Shown: positions 32,852 through 41,857, numbered from the stretch's first letter. The stretch is 64,000 nt of DNA from Pseudarthrobacter oxydans (GCF_013314975.1 NZ_JABTYH010000001.1:1-64000), one strand, 5' to 3'. Numbers and translations are program-made. Notes: generated by a model from the sequence alone, not told the origin.

Positions 32852-35122
32852 TTGCCTGATTCCTTTGCCTGTATTTTGCCTCCGGCAACATTTCAGTGCC
32901 ATGTGCTTGGCTGGGCATGTCCATCCGGGAGCCGAAGGGAGGTTACGGTAATCGCTGCTGACAGGCCTGTCCAGGCGTCCCTGGACCTCCCCGGTGCAGT
33001 GCAGCCGTCTCTGCTGCAGGGCTTTCCGGCCCCCGCCCGGCCTGCCGGGCCGCAGCTGGCCGGGCACCTGCCCGTGGCCAGGGTGCTGGTGGAATCCTCA
33101 CTGCCGCACCTGGACCGGCTCTTCGATTACGGGGTTCCGGACACTCTCGACCATGCCGCCACGCCGGGCGTCAGGGTCAAGGTCAAGTTCAACGGCCAGG
33201 ACCTCAACGGGTTCCTGATGGAACGCGTGGCGGAATCCGACGCCGGACACACCCTGGTGCCGTTGGCGAAGGTTGTGTCCCCGGTGTCGGTGCTGACTCC
33301 CGCCGTCCGGGAGCTGGTTTACTCCGTCGCCGCCCGCTACGCCGGGACGGTCAGCGATGTCCTCCGCGTCGCCGTCCCGCCCAGGGTGGCCAAGCTGGAC
33401 AAGGAGTTCGCGTCGGCGGAACCGGAGTGGCAGGCAGTACCGGACCAGGCAGTCCCGGACCAGGCAGAACCCCGCGAGGCCACTGCCCTGCAGGCCGGTC
33501 CCGCGCAGGACGCCCTGCCGGGCGCATGGGCGGCCTACCAAAACGGCCAGGCCTTCCTGCAGCACCTGGCCGGTGGCGGATCACCCAGGGCCGTGCTCAA
33601 CCCGCTGCAGGGATTCGGTCCGGGTGGGTGGCCCCAGCTGCTGGCGGAGGCCGTGGCCGCCGCGTACGCATCAGGGCGCGGCGCCGTGGTGGTTGTACCC
33701 GATTACCGCGACCTTGACCGCCTTGAAGAGGCGCTCCACCGGCTGCTGCCCGAAGACGCAGTTGCCCGGCTGACTGCCGACGACGGTCCCACCCCGCGCT
33801 ACCGGAGTTTCCTGCGGCTCCTGGCAGGGACTGCCCGGGTTGCCATCGGCACCAGGTCCGCAGCTTTTGCCCCGGTTCGCGACCTGGGCCTAGTGGCCTG
33901 CTGGGACGACGGCGACGACCTCCACATCGAGCAGCGCGCCCCGTATGCGCACGCCCGCGAGGTGCTGCTCCTGCGGGCCGGGCAGGAGGACGCCGCGTGC
34001 CTCCTTGCAGGCCACTCCCGAAGCACGGAAGCCCAGCGGCTGGTGGAGGCGGGCTGGGCACGTGCGGTCGAAGCCGGCCGCCCTGACGTCCGGAGGACAG
34101 TTCCGCGCATCGTCAACACTGCCGACAGCTTCGAACAGGAGCGGGATCCGCTGGCCAGGATCGCCCGCCTGCCCGGCGCCGCGTGGCGGGCCGCCAAGGA
34201 GGGGCTGGAGCGTGGACCTGTCCTGGTCCAGGTGGCCCGCGCCGGTTATGCGCCGTCGCTGGCCTGTGAGATGTGCCGGGAGCCGGCGCGCTGCGGCAGC
34301 TGCCAGGGACCACTGGCCGTGGCGGGCGCCAGCGGCACGTCCGCCATGCCCCAATGCCGCTGGTGCTCCACCCCGGCGCCGGACTGGCACTGCGTGCACT
34401 GCGGCGGCAGGCGCCTGCGCAAGGGTGCCACCGGAGTGATCAGGACAGCTGAGGAACTCGGCCGCGCCTTTCCCGGGAAGACCGTCGTTACTTCCTCGGG
34501 AGACCAGGTAAAGGCCGGGGTGGGTCCGGGCAAGGCGCTGGTGGTGGCCACGGTCGGTGCCGAACCGGTAGCCGACGGGGGATACGCGGCTGCACTGCTC
34601 CTGGACGGTGATTCACTCCTGCGCCGGGAGACACTGCGCGCCGGCGAGGATACAGTGCGGCGCTGGTTCAACGCGGCCGCGCTGGTGCGTCCGGCGGCGG
34701 ACGGCGGGCTGGTGGTGGTCACGGCCGCGGATACAGCTGCCGTGGGCGCACTGCTTCGCTGGGACCCCGCCGGTTACGCGGAACGGGAACTTTCCCTGCG
34801 GATGGAACTGCAGCTTCCCCCCGCGGTCCGCATCGCTTCCGTCACCGGGCCGCGCGCCGCCGTCGAACATTACACCGGTGCCGTGGCGGCGGAACTTGCC
34901 TCCAGCGGGATCACCTTGCGGACCGCCGGGCCCGCACCCGTGGTGCTCAGTGGTCCGCCGTCGCCGCGCCGTTCAGCGGAGGATGTGCGCACTCTGCTCT
35001 TTTTCCCCTACGGACAGGCTGCGGCCGTCACCCGCGTCCTGCGGGTCACCAGGGCTGCGGCCGCTGCGAAACGCTTCAGCGAGCCTTTCCAGCTCCGGCT
35101 GGACGGCATCGACGTCCTCTAG
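32852..35122 (+). CDS. priA: primosomal protein N' (PriA) without helicase motifs
   Basis: Actinobacterial PriA-like protein, 756 residues from TTG 32852. The N-terminal DNA-binding domain (about 70-170: PVARVLVESSLPHLDRLFDYGVP) and the zinc region (CEMCREPARCGSCQGPL then CRWCSTPAPDWHCVHCG) are intact. The helicase core is degenerate: Walker A is replaced by LQGFGPGGW and the DEAH-type box by DDGDD, so ATP-driven unwinding is unlikely, as noted for this family in actinobacteria. The true start is uncertain. A strong AAGGGAGG (32935-32942) is followed only by the in-frame codons ACG, GTA and ATC; TTG 32852, TTG 32876 and GTG 32903 lie upstream of it. Confidence 0.85.
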   Translation: MPDSFACILPPATFQCHVLGWACPSGSRREVTVIAADRPVQASLDLPGAVQPSLLQGFPAPARPAGPQLAGHLPVARVLVESSLPHLDRLFDYGVPDTLDHAATPGVRVKVKFNGQDLNGFLMERVAESDAGHTLVPLAKVVSPVSVLTPAVRELVYSVAARYAGTVSDVLRVAVPPRVAKLDKEFASAEPEWQAVPDQAVPDQAEPREATALQAGPAQDALPGAWAAYQNGQAFLQHLAGGGSPRAVLNPLQGFGPGGWPQLLAEAVAAAYASGRGAVVVVPDYRDLDRLEEALHRLLPEDAVARLTADDGPTPRYRSFLRLLAGTARVAIGTRSAAFAPVRDLGLVACWDDGDDLHIEQRAPYAHAREVLLLRAGQEDAACLLAGHSRSTEAQRLVEAGWARAVEAGRPDVRRTVPRIVNTADSFEQERDPLARIARLPGAAWRAAKEGLERGPVLVQVARAGYAPSLACEMCREPARCGSCQGPLAVAGASGTSAMPQCRWCSTPAPDWHCVHCGGRRLRKGATGVIRTAEELGRAFPGKTVVTSSGDQVKAGVGPGKALVVATVGAEPVADGGYAAALLLDGDSLLRRETLRAGEDTVRRWFNAAALVRPAADGGLVVVTAADTAAVGALLRWDPAGYAERELSLRMELQLPPAVRIASVTGPRAAVEHYTGAVAAELASSGITLRTAGPAPVVLSGPPSPRRSAEDVRTLLFFPYGQAAAVTRVLRVTRAAAAAKRFSEPFQLRLDGIDVL

Positions 35123-35131
35123 GGGCGTTCT

Positions 35132-36220
35132 TTAACCCCGGCCCCGGCGCCGGGCCATGATTTCGTGTGCCACCTCCACCAGCTGGCGGGCCGACTCGTC
35201 CCAGGTGAACTCCCGTGCACGCGCAACGCCGCGCCGCGACAACTCCTCCCAGTGACCGTTGTCCTGGAGCGTGCGCACGGCATCGGCAAACTGTTCCGGG
35301 GACTCGGGATCAACGTAGAGCGCGGCGTCCCCGCCGACTTCCCGGAAGATGGGGATGTCGCTGGCAATAACGGGTGTGCCGAGTGCCATGGCCTCCACCA
35401 GGGGAAGCCCGTAGCCTTCAGCCCGGGACAGGGTGACCAGCGCCGCAGCAGAGCGCAGGATTTCGTGATACTGCTCGTCCGTGACGCCGTTGTGGAACAC
35501 CACGTGTGCCCCTGGCGGAACCAGGCGTTCCAGTTCGGCGCGGCGTTGGGGCGTGATGCGGCTGAGCAGGTGGAGGGTGTACCCGGGCAGGCCCGCCATC
35601 CCCGCCACCATGGTTTCCACGTTCTTGTACGGCATGAAGGAGCCCATGTAGACGAGCGCGCGGTCTTCACCGGCGCCAGCGGGGCGCGGTCCGTGTTCCT
35701 GCTCCGGCTGGGGGGCATTGCTGATGATCCGCACGGGACGGCGGGTCAGGCGGTACTTTGCGATCAGAGCTTCGGTGGTGCGGCTGATGGTGGCTACGGT
35801 GTCGGCCCGGTTGAGGAGCAGGCGCTGGGGCCAGAAAGCCTTGTGGTACAGCCGCCACAGGAGCCGCACGGGTGCGGGCAGGAATCCCGGCGGGGCGGGG
35901 TGTTCGTAGTAGATAAGGTCGTGGAGCGTCAGGACCAGGCCGTACTTGCGGCCCCAGGTGCCCATCGTCTGCATGGGGCACACCACCACGTCAGCGCCCA
36001 GCGCGTTAACGGTCCGCGCCACAAACAGTTCCCTGGGCGACAACGGGCTGCTGATCAGCGTGTAGGGAACATCCGGGAGCAGGGGCAGTTGCCGGACGTC
36101 CGAGACCAGCATCGAAACGTCCGCGATTTTCGCGGTGGCTGCGATCAGGCTCGCCCCGTAACGGCTGATGCCGTCGTGGTGGTCGGTCCGGGTAAAACGT
36201 GCGTCGATGACAATCTTCAC
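35132..36220 (-). CDS. glycosyltransferase family 4 protein
   Basis: A GT-B fold glycosyltransferase of 362 residues. The N-terminal acceptor domain (about 1-170) begins MKIVIDARFTRTDHHDGISRYG. The C-terminal donor domain (about 185-350) carries SFMPYKNVETMVAGM and the E-x7-E motif region RAEGYGLPLVEAMALGTPVIASD typical of GT4. It probably transfers a sugar from a nucleotide-sugar donor to a lipid or polysaccharide; the substrates are unknown. The GTG start overlaps the stop of the adjacent hydrolase. It converges on priA with a nine-base gap. Confidence 0.88.
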   Translation of the reverse strand: MKIVIDARFTRTDHHDGISRYGASLIAATAKIADVSMLVSDVRQLPLLPDVPYTLISSPLSPRELFVARTVNALGADVVVCPMQTMGTWGRKYGLVLTLHDLIYYEHPAPPGFLPAPVRLLWRLYHKAFWPQRLLLNRADTVATISRTTEALIAKYRLTRRPVRIISNAPQPEQEHGPRPAGAGEDRALVYMGSFMPYKNVETMVAGMAGLPGYTLHLLSRITPQRRAELERLVPPGAHVVFHNGVTDEQYHEILRSAAALVTLSRAEGYGLPLVEAMALGTPVIASDIPIFREVGGDAALYVDPESPEQFADAVRTLQDNGHWEELSRRGVARAREFTWDESARQLVEVAHEIMARRRGRG

Positions 36221-37143
36221 GCGGGGTGGTCCTTAAGGAAGCTGCGGATGAACGAGGCTGCCGGTTCGGGGGTTTCGTAATGGATCAGGTGTCCGACGCC
36301 GGGAATCACCTTGAGTTCGCCGTCCGGCAGCAGCGCAGCCAGGCGGTGCTGGTCGGGGAGCACCGCGATCTCGTCCTTCTCGCCGGCGATCAGCAGCACC
36401 GGAAGGGTGAGCCGGCCGGCCACCTCGGCCACGTGGCTGCTGACCGAGGCGGTAAAGGACTCAAGGAGGCTGTCACGGCTGGCGAAAGCGCTGAAGTAGG
36501 CATTGTGCTGGTCGTGGATGAAACGGCGCAGGTCCCTGTCGGCTGTCTTGGCCATGGTTTCACTCATGACCCTGACAATTAGCGGGCTCCGCAGCAAAGC
36601 CAGTCCCAGCTGCCGGGGAAGGCGAGCGGCAAGCCGGTAGTAGAGGACCGCGAGCCGGGTCATCACACCCTTCGGACCCTCGAGGGCCGGCGCTGCGATC
36701 GGGTTGATGAGGATCAGCGGGTTGACGGTTCCCGGGTGGTTGGCCACGAAGTGCGCGGCAATGATGGACCCGAAGGAGTGGCCCAGCAGGACCGTGTCCG
36801 GGCCCAGGCCCAGGGCTGCCATGAACCCGGTGATGAACGAGCCGTACCGCTCAACGGAATGCTCACCGGACGCAAACGCTTCCGAGTCGCCGAAGCCGGG
36901 CAGGTCCGGCATGATGATGCGCATGTCGGGAAGCTGGTCTGCCACGCGCAGGAGTCCGTGATGGTCTCCGCGGAAGCCATGGATCACCAGGATGGTCCGC
37001 GTTTCAGGACCGGCATGCAGCGGTTCGTAGGTCCAGAACGCAACTTTGCCGCCGTCGATCTCCACCGAAGAGGACGACGTGCGGGCCGCAAGCCCGTGGC
37101 TGAAGTAGGCGGGCGCGGCGGGCCCGGGGTGTGCTGTGGTCAT
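36217..37143 (-). CDS. alpha/beta hydrolase
   Basis: A 308-residue alpha/beta hydrolase fold protein. The oxyanion region is VIHGFRGDHHG (about 53-63), the nucleophile elbow GHSFGS has Ser123, a late acidic residue is in AGEKDEI and the catalytic His is in GVGHLIHYETP. The substrate is unknown. I chose ATG 37143 (MTTAHPG); the frame stays open upstream but runs into the reductase gene. It overlaps the glycosyltransferase start by four bases and follows the aldo/keto reductase after 10 bases, so the three are probably one operon. Confidence 0.85.
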   Translation of the reverse strand: MTTAHPGPAAPAYFSHGLAARTSSSSVEIDGGKVAFWTYEPLHAGPETRTILVIHGFRGDHHGLLRVADQLPDMRIIMPDLPGFGDSEAFASGEHSVERYGSFITGFMAALGLGPDTVLLGHSFGSIIAAHFVANHPGTVNPLILINPIAAPALEGPKGVMTRLAVLYYRLAARLPRQLGLALLRSPLIVRVMSETMAKTADRDLRRFIHDQHNAYFSAFASRDSLLESFTASVSSHVAEVAGRLTLPVLLIAGEKDEIAVLPDQHRLAALLPDGELKVIPGVGHLIHYETPEPAASFIRSFLKDHPA

Positions 37144-37153
37144 CTGCGTGGCC

Positions 37154-38023
37154 TTAGTTGACGTGGTCGGGGTGCGAGCCGGTGCGGTGCCCCCGGTCGA
37201 GCCCTGCAAGCGCGGCCATGTCCCGGTCCGAGAGCTCGAAGTCGAAGATGTTGAGGTTTTCCCGGATCCGGGCCTCCGTGCTGGCCTTGGGGATGGCAAT
37301 GTTGCCCAGTTGCATGTGCCAGCGCAGGATCACCTGGGCCGGGGTCTTGCCGTGTTCAGCGGCGCAGGCACGGACCACGGGATCTGCGAGGACCTGGCCG
37401 CGGCCCAGGGGGCTCCAGGCCTCCGTCCTGATGCCGAGCCCGTCATGCAGCGTCCGCAGTTCCGCCTGCTGCAGCCACGGGTGCAGCTCGATCTGGTTGA
37501 CGGCGGGAACCACCTCTGCCGTTTGGAGAAGCCGGTCAAGATGGGCCGGCTGGAAGTTGCTGACCCCGATGGCCCGGACCTTCCCTTCCCGGTACAGGGT
37601 CTCCAGGGCCCGGTATGTATCGGGAAACAGCCCGCGCCTGGCGCAGGGCCAGTGGATGAGGTACATGTCCACGTAATCGAGGCCAAGGTTGACCATGGAG
37701 TCGTCAAAGGCCCGCAGCGTGGCGTCGTAGCCGTGATGGTCGTTCCACACCTTGGTGGTGATGAACACGTCTTGCCTGGACAGGGACGGGAAGAGTTCGC
37801 CCGACCCGCCGCTGCCTGCATCCCCGCCCAGCTGGGAACTGATCCCGCGGGCAACGCCGGTTTCGTTGCCGTACATGGCGGCGGTGTCGAAGTGGCGGTA
37901 GCCGGCTGCGAGCGCGGTGGCAACGAGCCCTTCCGCGTCCGCGGCCGGGACCTTGTACAGCCCGAAGCCGAGTTGGTGGATCAGCACGCCGTTGTTCAGG
38001 CTGAGCCGCGGTGAGGTTCTCAT
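37154..38023 (-). CDS. aldo/keto reductase
   Basis: A 289-residue AKR with a (beta/alpha)8 fold. The catalytic tetrad is visible as D46 and Y51 (FDTAAMYGNE), K91 (FITTKVWND) and H124 (YLIHWP), and the NADPH-binding IPKASTEARIRENLNIFDFEL lies near the C-terminus. A small Gly/Ser-rich insertion (about 66-76) precedes the third strand. It should reduce carbonyl compounds with NADPH, substrate unknown. ATG 38023 gives the usual N-terminus. It lies between the regulator and the hydrolase on the same strand. Confidence 0.9.
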   Translation of the reverse strand: MRTSPRLSLNNGVLIHQLGFGLYKVPAADAEGLVATALAAGYRHFDTAAMYGNETGVARGISSQLGGDAGSGGSGELFPSLSRQDVFITTKVWNDHHGYDATLRAFDDSMVNLGLDYVDMYLIHWPCARRGLFPDTYRALETLYREGKVRAIGVSNFQPAHLDRLLQTAEVVPAVNQIELHPWLQQAELRTLHDGLGIRTEAWSPLGRGQVLADPVVRACAAEHGKTPAQVILRWHMQLGNIAIPKASTEARIRENLNIFDFELSDRDMAALAGLDRGHRTGSHPDHVN

Positions 38024-38033
38024 AGCCACGACT

Positions 38034-39008
38034 CTACCCATTAGCCGCCGGGAGGCCCTCGTAATCCACCAGGCGCCGCGCTGTGGCCTCATCCAGGATC
38101 AGGTCGGTGGCCAGGCCGGCGGCCAGGGCACCCCGGAGCCCCTTGATCTTGGAAACCCCGGACACCACGCAGATCCTCCGACGGACCTGCCGCAGCTCTG
38201 CCAGGGCCGGGCCCGTGGACCTTTCGTTCAGGATGATGCCGTCGGAGGATCCGTCGCCCCGGAAGAAGACAGTGGCAACGTCACCCACGACGTCGGACGT
38301 GGCCAGGATATTGAGGTCCATTTCGTCCAGGTAGCCTCCGGCGTAGACGTGGCTGGGGTAGTCTGCATCCACGGAACCCACACCGAAGATGGCAATGCTC
38401 ATCTTCGCCTGGAGTTCCAGGATCCGTTGCACGCTGCGCTCATTCCACATGGCGGTTTTTGTGGCGGCATGGTCAAAGAAGGCCGGTACGGGGAACTGTT
38501 CAACCCGGGCCCCGTAGGCGCTTCCGAACCGCCGCATGATGTCGCTGGCGTACGTGATGCCGGTGGTGTGCATGTTGCCCGCGCCGTTCAGCTGCACGAT
38601 GACGCTGTCGTGGGTGATCTTGCGGGTGAGGTGGCGGCTGACGGCGCTCAGGGTGGATCCCCAGGCCACCCCGATGATCGCATTGGAGTCCACCACGGGA
38701 CCGATGGTGCGCGCTGCCTGCATGGCCACCCTGTCCAGTGTCTCGGCGTCATTCAGTGTTTCAAGGACCGGCACCACGTGGACATCCACGCCGTAGCGCT
38801 GCCGGATCCTGCCTTCAAGCTCCGGGCCTGTATCCAGGGGATTGCGGATCTGGATCTGCACCAGGCCCGATTCGCGTGCCGAGGACAGGAGCCGGGACAC
38901 CGTGGATCTGGAGGTCCGGAGTTCCCGGGCTATCGCATCCATGGTCAGGTCCTGCAGGTAATACATTTGTGCAGCCCGCAGCGCTTCTGAGTGCCTTGAC
39001 GGGTCCAT
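38034..39008 (-). CDS. SorC/DeoR-type sugar-binding transcriptional regulator
   Basis: A 324-residue regulator. The N-terminal helix-turn-helix (about 10-45: AAQMYYLQDLTMDAIARELRTSRSTVSRLL) joins a SorC-type C-terminal effector domain related to phosphosugar isomerases (VAWGSTLSAVSRHL, ICVVSGVSKIKGLRGALAAG). The start is fixed by AAGGGAG just upstream of the ATG. It is divergent from glpD with a 126-base gap containing a phased direct repeat, so it may control glpDFK, its own operon or both. The effector is probably a phosphorylated sugar or polyol; this is inferred from the family and context. Confidence 0.88.
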   Translation of the reverse strand: MDPSRHSEALRAAQMYYLQDLTMDAIARELRTSRSTVSRLLSSARESGLVQIQIRNPLDTGPELEGRIRQRYGVDVHVVPVLETLNDAETLDRVAMQAARTIGPVVDSNAIIGVAWGSTLSAVSRHLTRKITHDSVIVQLNGAGNMHTTGITYASDIMRRFGSAYGARVEQFPVPAFFDHAATKTAMWNERSVQRILELQAKMSIAIFGVGSVDADYPSHVYAGGYLDEMDLNILATSDVVGDVATVFFRGDGSSDGIILNERSTGPALAELRQVRRRICVVSGVSKIKGLRGALAAGLATDLILDEATARRLVDYEGLPAANG

Positions 39009-39018
39009 TACCGCTCCC

Positions 39019-39035
39019 TTGTGCACGTTTGTGCA
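39019..39035. promoter_or_regulatory. candidate operator: 10-bp-phased TTGTGCA direct repeat
   Basis: TTGTGCA occurs at 39019-39025 and again at 39029-39035, one helical turn apart; the pair also contains the inverted repeat TGCAC-GTTT-GTGCA (39022-39035). It sits just upstream of the glpD promoter and within the leader of the divergent regulator gene, where a regulator could control both. Confidence 0.5.
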
Positions 39036-39041
39036 TAGTGC

Positions 39042-39071
39042 TTGACTCCATTTTCCATTAGTCCAAACAAT
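39042..39071 (+). promoter_or_regulatory. candidate glpD promoter
   Basis: TTGACT (39042-39047) and AACAAT (39066-39071) are spaced by 18 bases, with a start expected near 39078 and a leader of about 57 bases before TTG 39135. Confidence 0.5.
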
Positions 39072-39134
39072 AGTGGAGAACGGCGGGCCCGCCCACTCGG
39101 TTGCCCGCGCCACACAAAGCCCAAGGGAGTCGTT

Positions 39135-40964
39135 TTGGGACCCAAGGATTCAACCGGCCGACCTTCCGCAACACCTGCGGAGAAGCAGGGAGCTGAGCGC
39201 AGTTCCGTCCACCATCTGCGGCGCCGTCCGCATGCAAAGGTGCTGGTGGTAGGCGGCGGCATCAACGGCGTAGGAACTTTCCGTGACCTCGCGCTGCAGG
39301 GCGTTGACGTTGCCCTCGTGGAACGCGGCGACTACTGCCAGGGAGCCAGCGGCGCCTCCTCCCACATGATCCACGGCGGCATCCGCTACCTCGAAAACGG
39401 CGAATTCCGCCTGGTCCAGGAATCTGTCGTGGAGCGCAACCGGCTGCTCCGAATCGCTCCGCACTATGTGAAGCCGCTGCAGACCACCATTCCCATCTTC
39501 AGCACCTTCTCCGGCGTGCTGTCCGCGCCCCTGCGCTTCCTGACGCACAAGCAGCAGGGCAAGCCGAAGGAGCGCGGCGCCTTCCTGATCAAGCTCGGCC
39601 TCAGCCTCTACGATTCGTTCTCCCGCGACGGCGGCACGGTACCGCGGCACCAGTTCCGCAGCGGCAAGCGGGCCCGTGCGGAACTTCCCGCACTCCGCCC
39701 GGACGTCAAGTACACCGCCACTTACTTTGACGCGTCCGTGCACAACCCTGAGCGCCTGACCCTGGACGTCCTCCAGGACGGGGAGAAGGCCGGCCGCTCG
39801 GCTGTGGGCGAAGGCAATGCCCAGGGCTACACGGCCCGTGCCAGCAACTATGTTTCCCTGCAGTCCATGACCGGCAAACCCAATCCGGGCACGGGGAGGG
39901 GAAGCACCGTCCGGCTGCGGGACGAACTCACGGGCGAGGAATTCGATTTCACTGCCGACGTCATTGTGAACACCACGGGCGCCTGGGTGGACCTCACCAA
40001 CGAAGCAATGGGAACTGCCTCCAGATTCATGGGCGGCACCAAGGGCTCCCACATTGTGCTGGACAACCCTGCGCTCCTGGAAGCCTGCCGCGGCCGGGAG
40101 ATCTTCTTCGAGCACACGGACGGACGGATCGTCCTGATCTACCCCATGGGGGACCGGGTCCTGGTGGGCACCACTGATGTGGACGCGGACATGGCAAAGG
40201 ATGCCGTCTGCACGGATGAGGAAATCGAGTACTTCTTCGACCTGATCGGGCACGTCTTCCCGGCCCTCCCCGTCACGCGTGAACAGATCGTCTACACCTT
40301 TTCAGGAGTGCGGCCGCTGCCACGCCACGATGCCACCCAGCCCGGCTTCGTTTCCCGCGACTACCGCATCGAGCGCCGCGAACCCGTCCAGGACGGGAAC
40401 GGAAAGGGCGCCGTGGTGCTGAGCCTGGTGGGCGGCAAATGGACCACCTTCCGGGCCCTCGCCGAACACATGGCCAACGACGTGCTCGCCGAGATCGGGA
40501 TGGCCCGCAAAGTCTCCACCGCACAGCTCCCCATTGGCGGCGGCGCAGGCTTTCCCGCTGATGAGCCTGGCGTGCAGAAGTGGATCAAGGCTCACATGGC
40601 ATCGGGCCGTGACGCCGTCCGTACCGCGGTACTCCTGACCAGGTACGGGACCCGGGCCGAGGATGTCATGGAGTACCTCGACGCCGGGCCCGACAGGCTG
40701 CTGCACTCCACCCGCGAACTGAGCGTCCGCGAACTCGAGTTCATGGCCGCCCGCGAGCAGGTGGGGCACCTGGTGGACGTCCTCATCCGCCGGACCTCCC
40801 TGGCCTTCAGGGGCCTGGTGACGGGCGAACTGCTCAACGAAGTGGCAGATGTGCTGTCGGTACCCCTTGGCTGGAACGCCGAGGTCCGTGCGACAGAGAT
40901 CAAGCACGCGCAGGACGTGCTGGAAAGGTTCCACCGTGTAGAAACCCACAGCCTGGTCGCCTAG
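39135..40964 (+). CDS. glpD: glycerol-3-phosphate dehydrogenase/oxidase
   Basis: A GlpD-type FAD flavoprotein of 609 residues. The dinucleotide-binding loop VLVVGGGINGVGTFRDLALQ lies at about 36-55. RYLENGEFRLVQESVVERNRLL, TKGSHIVLDNP and LVGGKWTTFRALAEHM are family signatures, and a C-terminal helical cap domain follows (about 460-600). It oxidises glycerol-3-phosphate to DHAP at the membrane, passing electrons to the quinone pool. TTG 39135 is chosen because AAGGGAG (39123-39129) lies five bases upstream. glpF and glpK follow on the same strand. Confidence 0.93.
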   Translation: MGPKDSTGRPSATPAEKQGAERSSVHHLRRRPHAKVLVVGGGINGVGTFRDLALQGVDVALVERGDYCQGASGASSHMIHGGIRYLENGEFRLVQESVVERNRLLRIAPHYVKPLQTTIPIFSTFSGVLSAPLRFLTHKQQGKPKERGAFLIKLGLSLYDSFSRDGGTVPRHQFRSGKRARAELPALRPDVKYTATYFDASVHNPERLTLDVLQDGEKAGRSAVGEGNAQGYTARASNYVSLQSMTGKPNPGTGRGSTVRLRDELTGEEFDFTADVIVNTTGAWVDLTNEAMGTASRFMGGTKGSHIVLDNPALLEACRGREIFFEHTDGRIVLIYPMGDRVLVGTTDVDADMAKDAVCTDEEIEYFFDLIGHVFPALPVTREQIVYTFSGVRPLPRHDATQPGFVSRDYRIERREPVQDGNGKGAVVLSLVGGKWTTFRALAEHMANDVLAEIGMARKVSTAQLPIGGGAGFPADEPGVQKWIKAHMASGRDAVRTAVLLTRYGTRAEDVMEYLDAGPDRLLHSTRELSVRELEFMAAREQVGHLVDVLIRRTSLAFRGLVTGELLNEVADVLSVPLGWNAEVRATEIKHAQDVLERFHRVETHSLVA

Positions 40965-40976
40965 CACCCGGCTGCC

Positions 40977-41028
40977 GGCCGGGGCGGCAACCCGCCCCGG
41001 CCCACGGTCCTTCAACCCGCGAAGGACC
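40977..41028 (+). other. tandem stem-loops between glpD and glpF
   Basis: An 11-bp perfect stem (GGCCGGGGCGG, 40977-40987, with 40992-41002; loop CAAC) is followed after three bases by an 8-bp perfect stem (GGTCCTTC, 41006-41013, with 41021-41028). Neither has a T tract. They may attenuate read-through or stabilise the glpD mRNA end. Confidence 0.55.
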
Positions 41029-41053
41029 TCCATCAGAAAATAAGGAGTCAAAG

Positions 41054-41803
41054 ATGTCTCTTGGAATAGTTTTCCTTTCCGAAGTATTCGGAACGGCGAT
41101 GCTCACCCTCCTGGGTTGCGGCGTCGTCGCCAACGTTGCCCTACGGGGGACTAAAGGCAACAGCGGTGGGTTCCTGATGGTCACCTGGGGATGGGGCATC
41201 GCCGTGTTCGCCGGCGTCTTCGTTGCCGCGAAATCCGGTGCCCACCTGAATCCCGCCGTAACGGTCGGGCTGCTGGTCAACGGAAAATCCGAATACGCGC
41301 CGGGCGTGCCCGTGGATTTCGCCTCCACGCTGACGTACTTCGGCGGCGAACTGCTGGGCGCCTTCCTTGGCGCCGTGGTCTGCTGGCTCGCATACAAGCA
41401 GCACTTTGATGCGGAACCCGAGGTTGCCAGCAAGCTCGGCGTCTTCTCCACCGGGCCCGCCATCCGGTCCACTCCCTGGAACCTGGTCACCGAGATCATC
41501 GGCACCTTCGTGCTGGTCTTCGTCATCCTTACCTTTGGCGGAACCCCCTCAGGCCTGGGCCCGCTGGCCGTCGCACTGCTCGTCGTCGGCATCGGCGTGT
41601 CACTCGGTGGTCCCACCGGTTACGCCATCAACCCGGCCCGTGACCTCGGTCCGCGCATCGCCCACGCCCTGCTGCCCATCAAGGGCAAGGGTTCCAGCGA
41701 CTGGGGATACTCCTGGATCCCGGTGGTGGGCCCGCTGGTTGGCGGTGCCCTTGGCGGCATCGTGGCCAACCTCGCGCCCATCATCGTTACCGCCGCAGCC
41801 TGA
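41054..41803 (+). CDS. glpF: glycerol facilitator (MIP/aquaporin family)
   Basis: A 249-residue channel with six membrane helices and two pore half-helices. The first NPA motif is HLNPAVTVG (NPA at 66-68). The second is INPARDLGPR near residue 195, where Asp after NPAR is the glycerol-facilitator form. It lets glycerol into the cell. AAGGAG precedes the ATG. It lies between glpD and glpK. Confidence 0.95.
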   Translation: MSLGIVFLSEVFGTAMLTLLGCGVVANVALRGTKGNSGGFLMVTWGWGIAVFAGVFVAAKSGAHLNPAVTVGLLVNGKSEYAPGVPVDFASTLTYFGGELLGAFLGAVVCWLAYKQHFDAEPEVASKLGVFSTGPAIRSTPWNLVTEIIGTFVLVFVILTFGGTPSGLGPLAVALLVVGIGVSLGGPTGYAINPARDLGPRIAHALLPIKGKGSSDWGYSWIPVVGPLVGGALGGIVANLAPIIVTAAA

Positions 41804-41857
41804 CCCATCAAGAAATTCCTCCTGCCCAAAACACCCATATAGACAAGGACGTCCATC

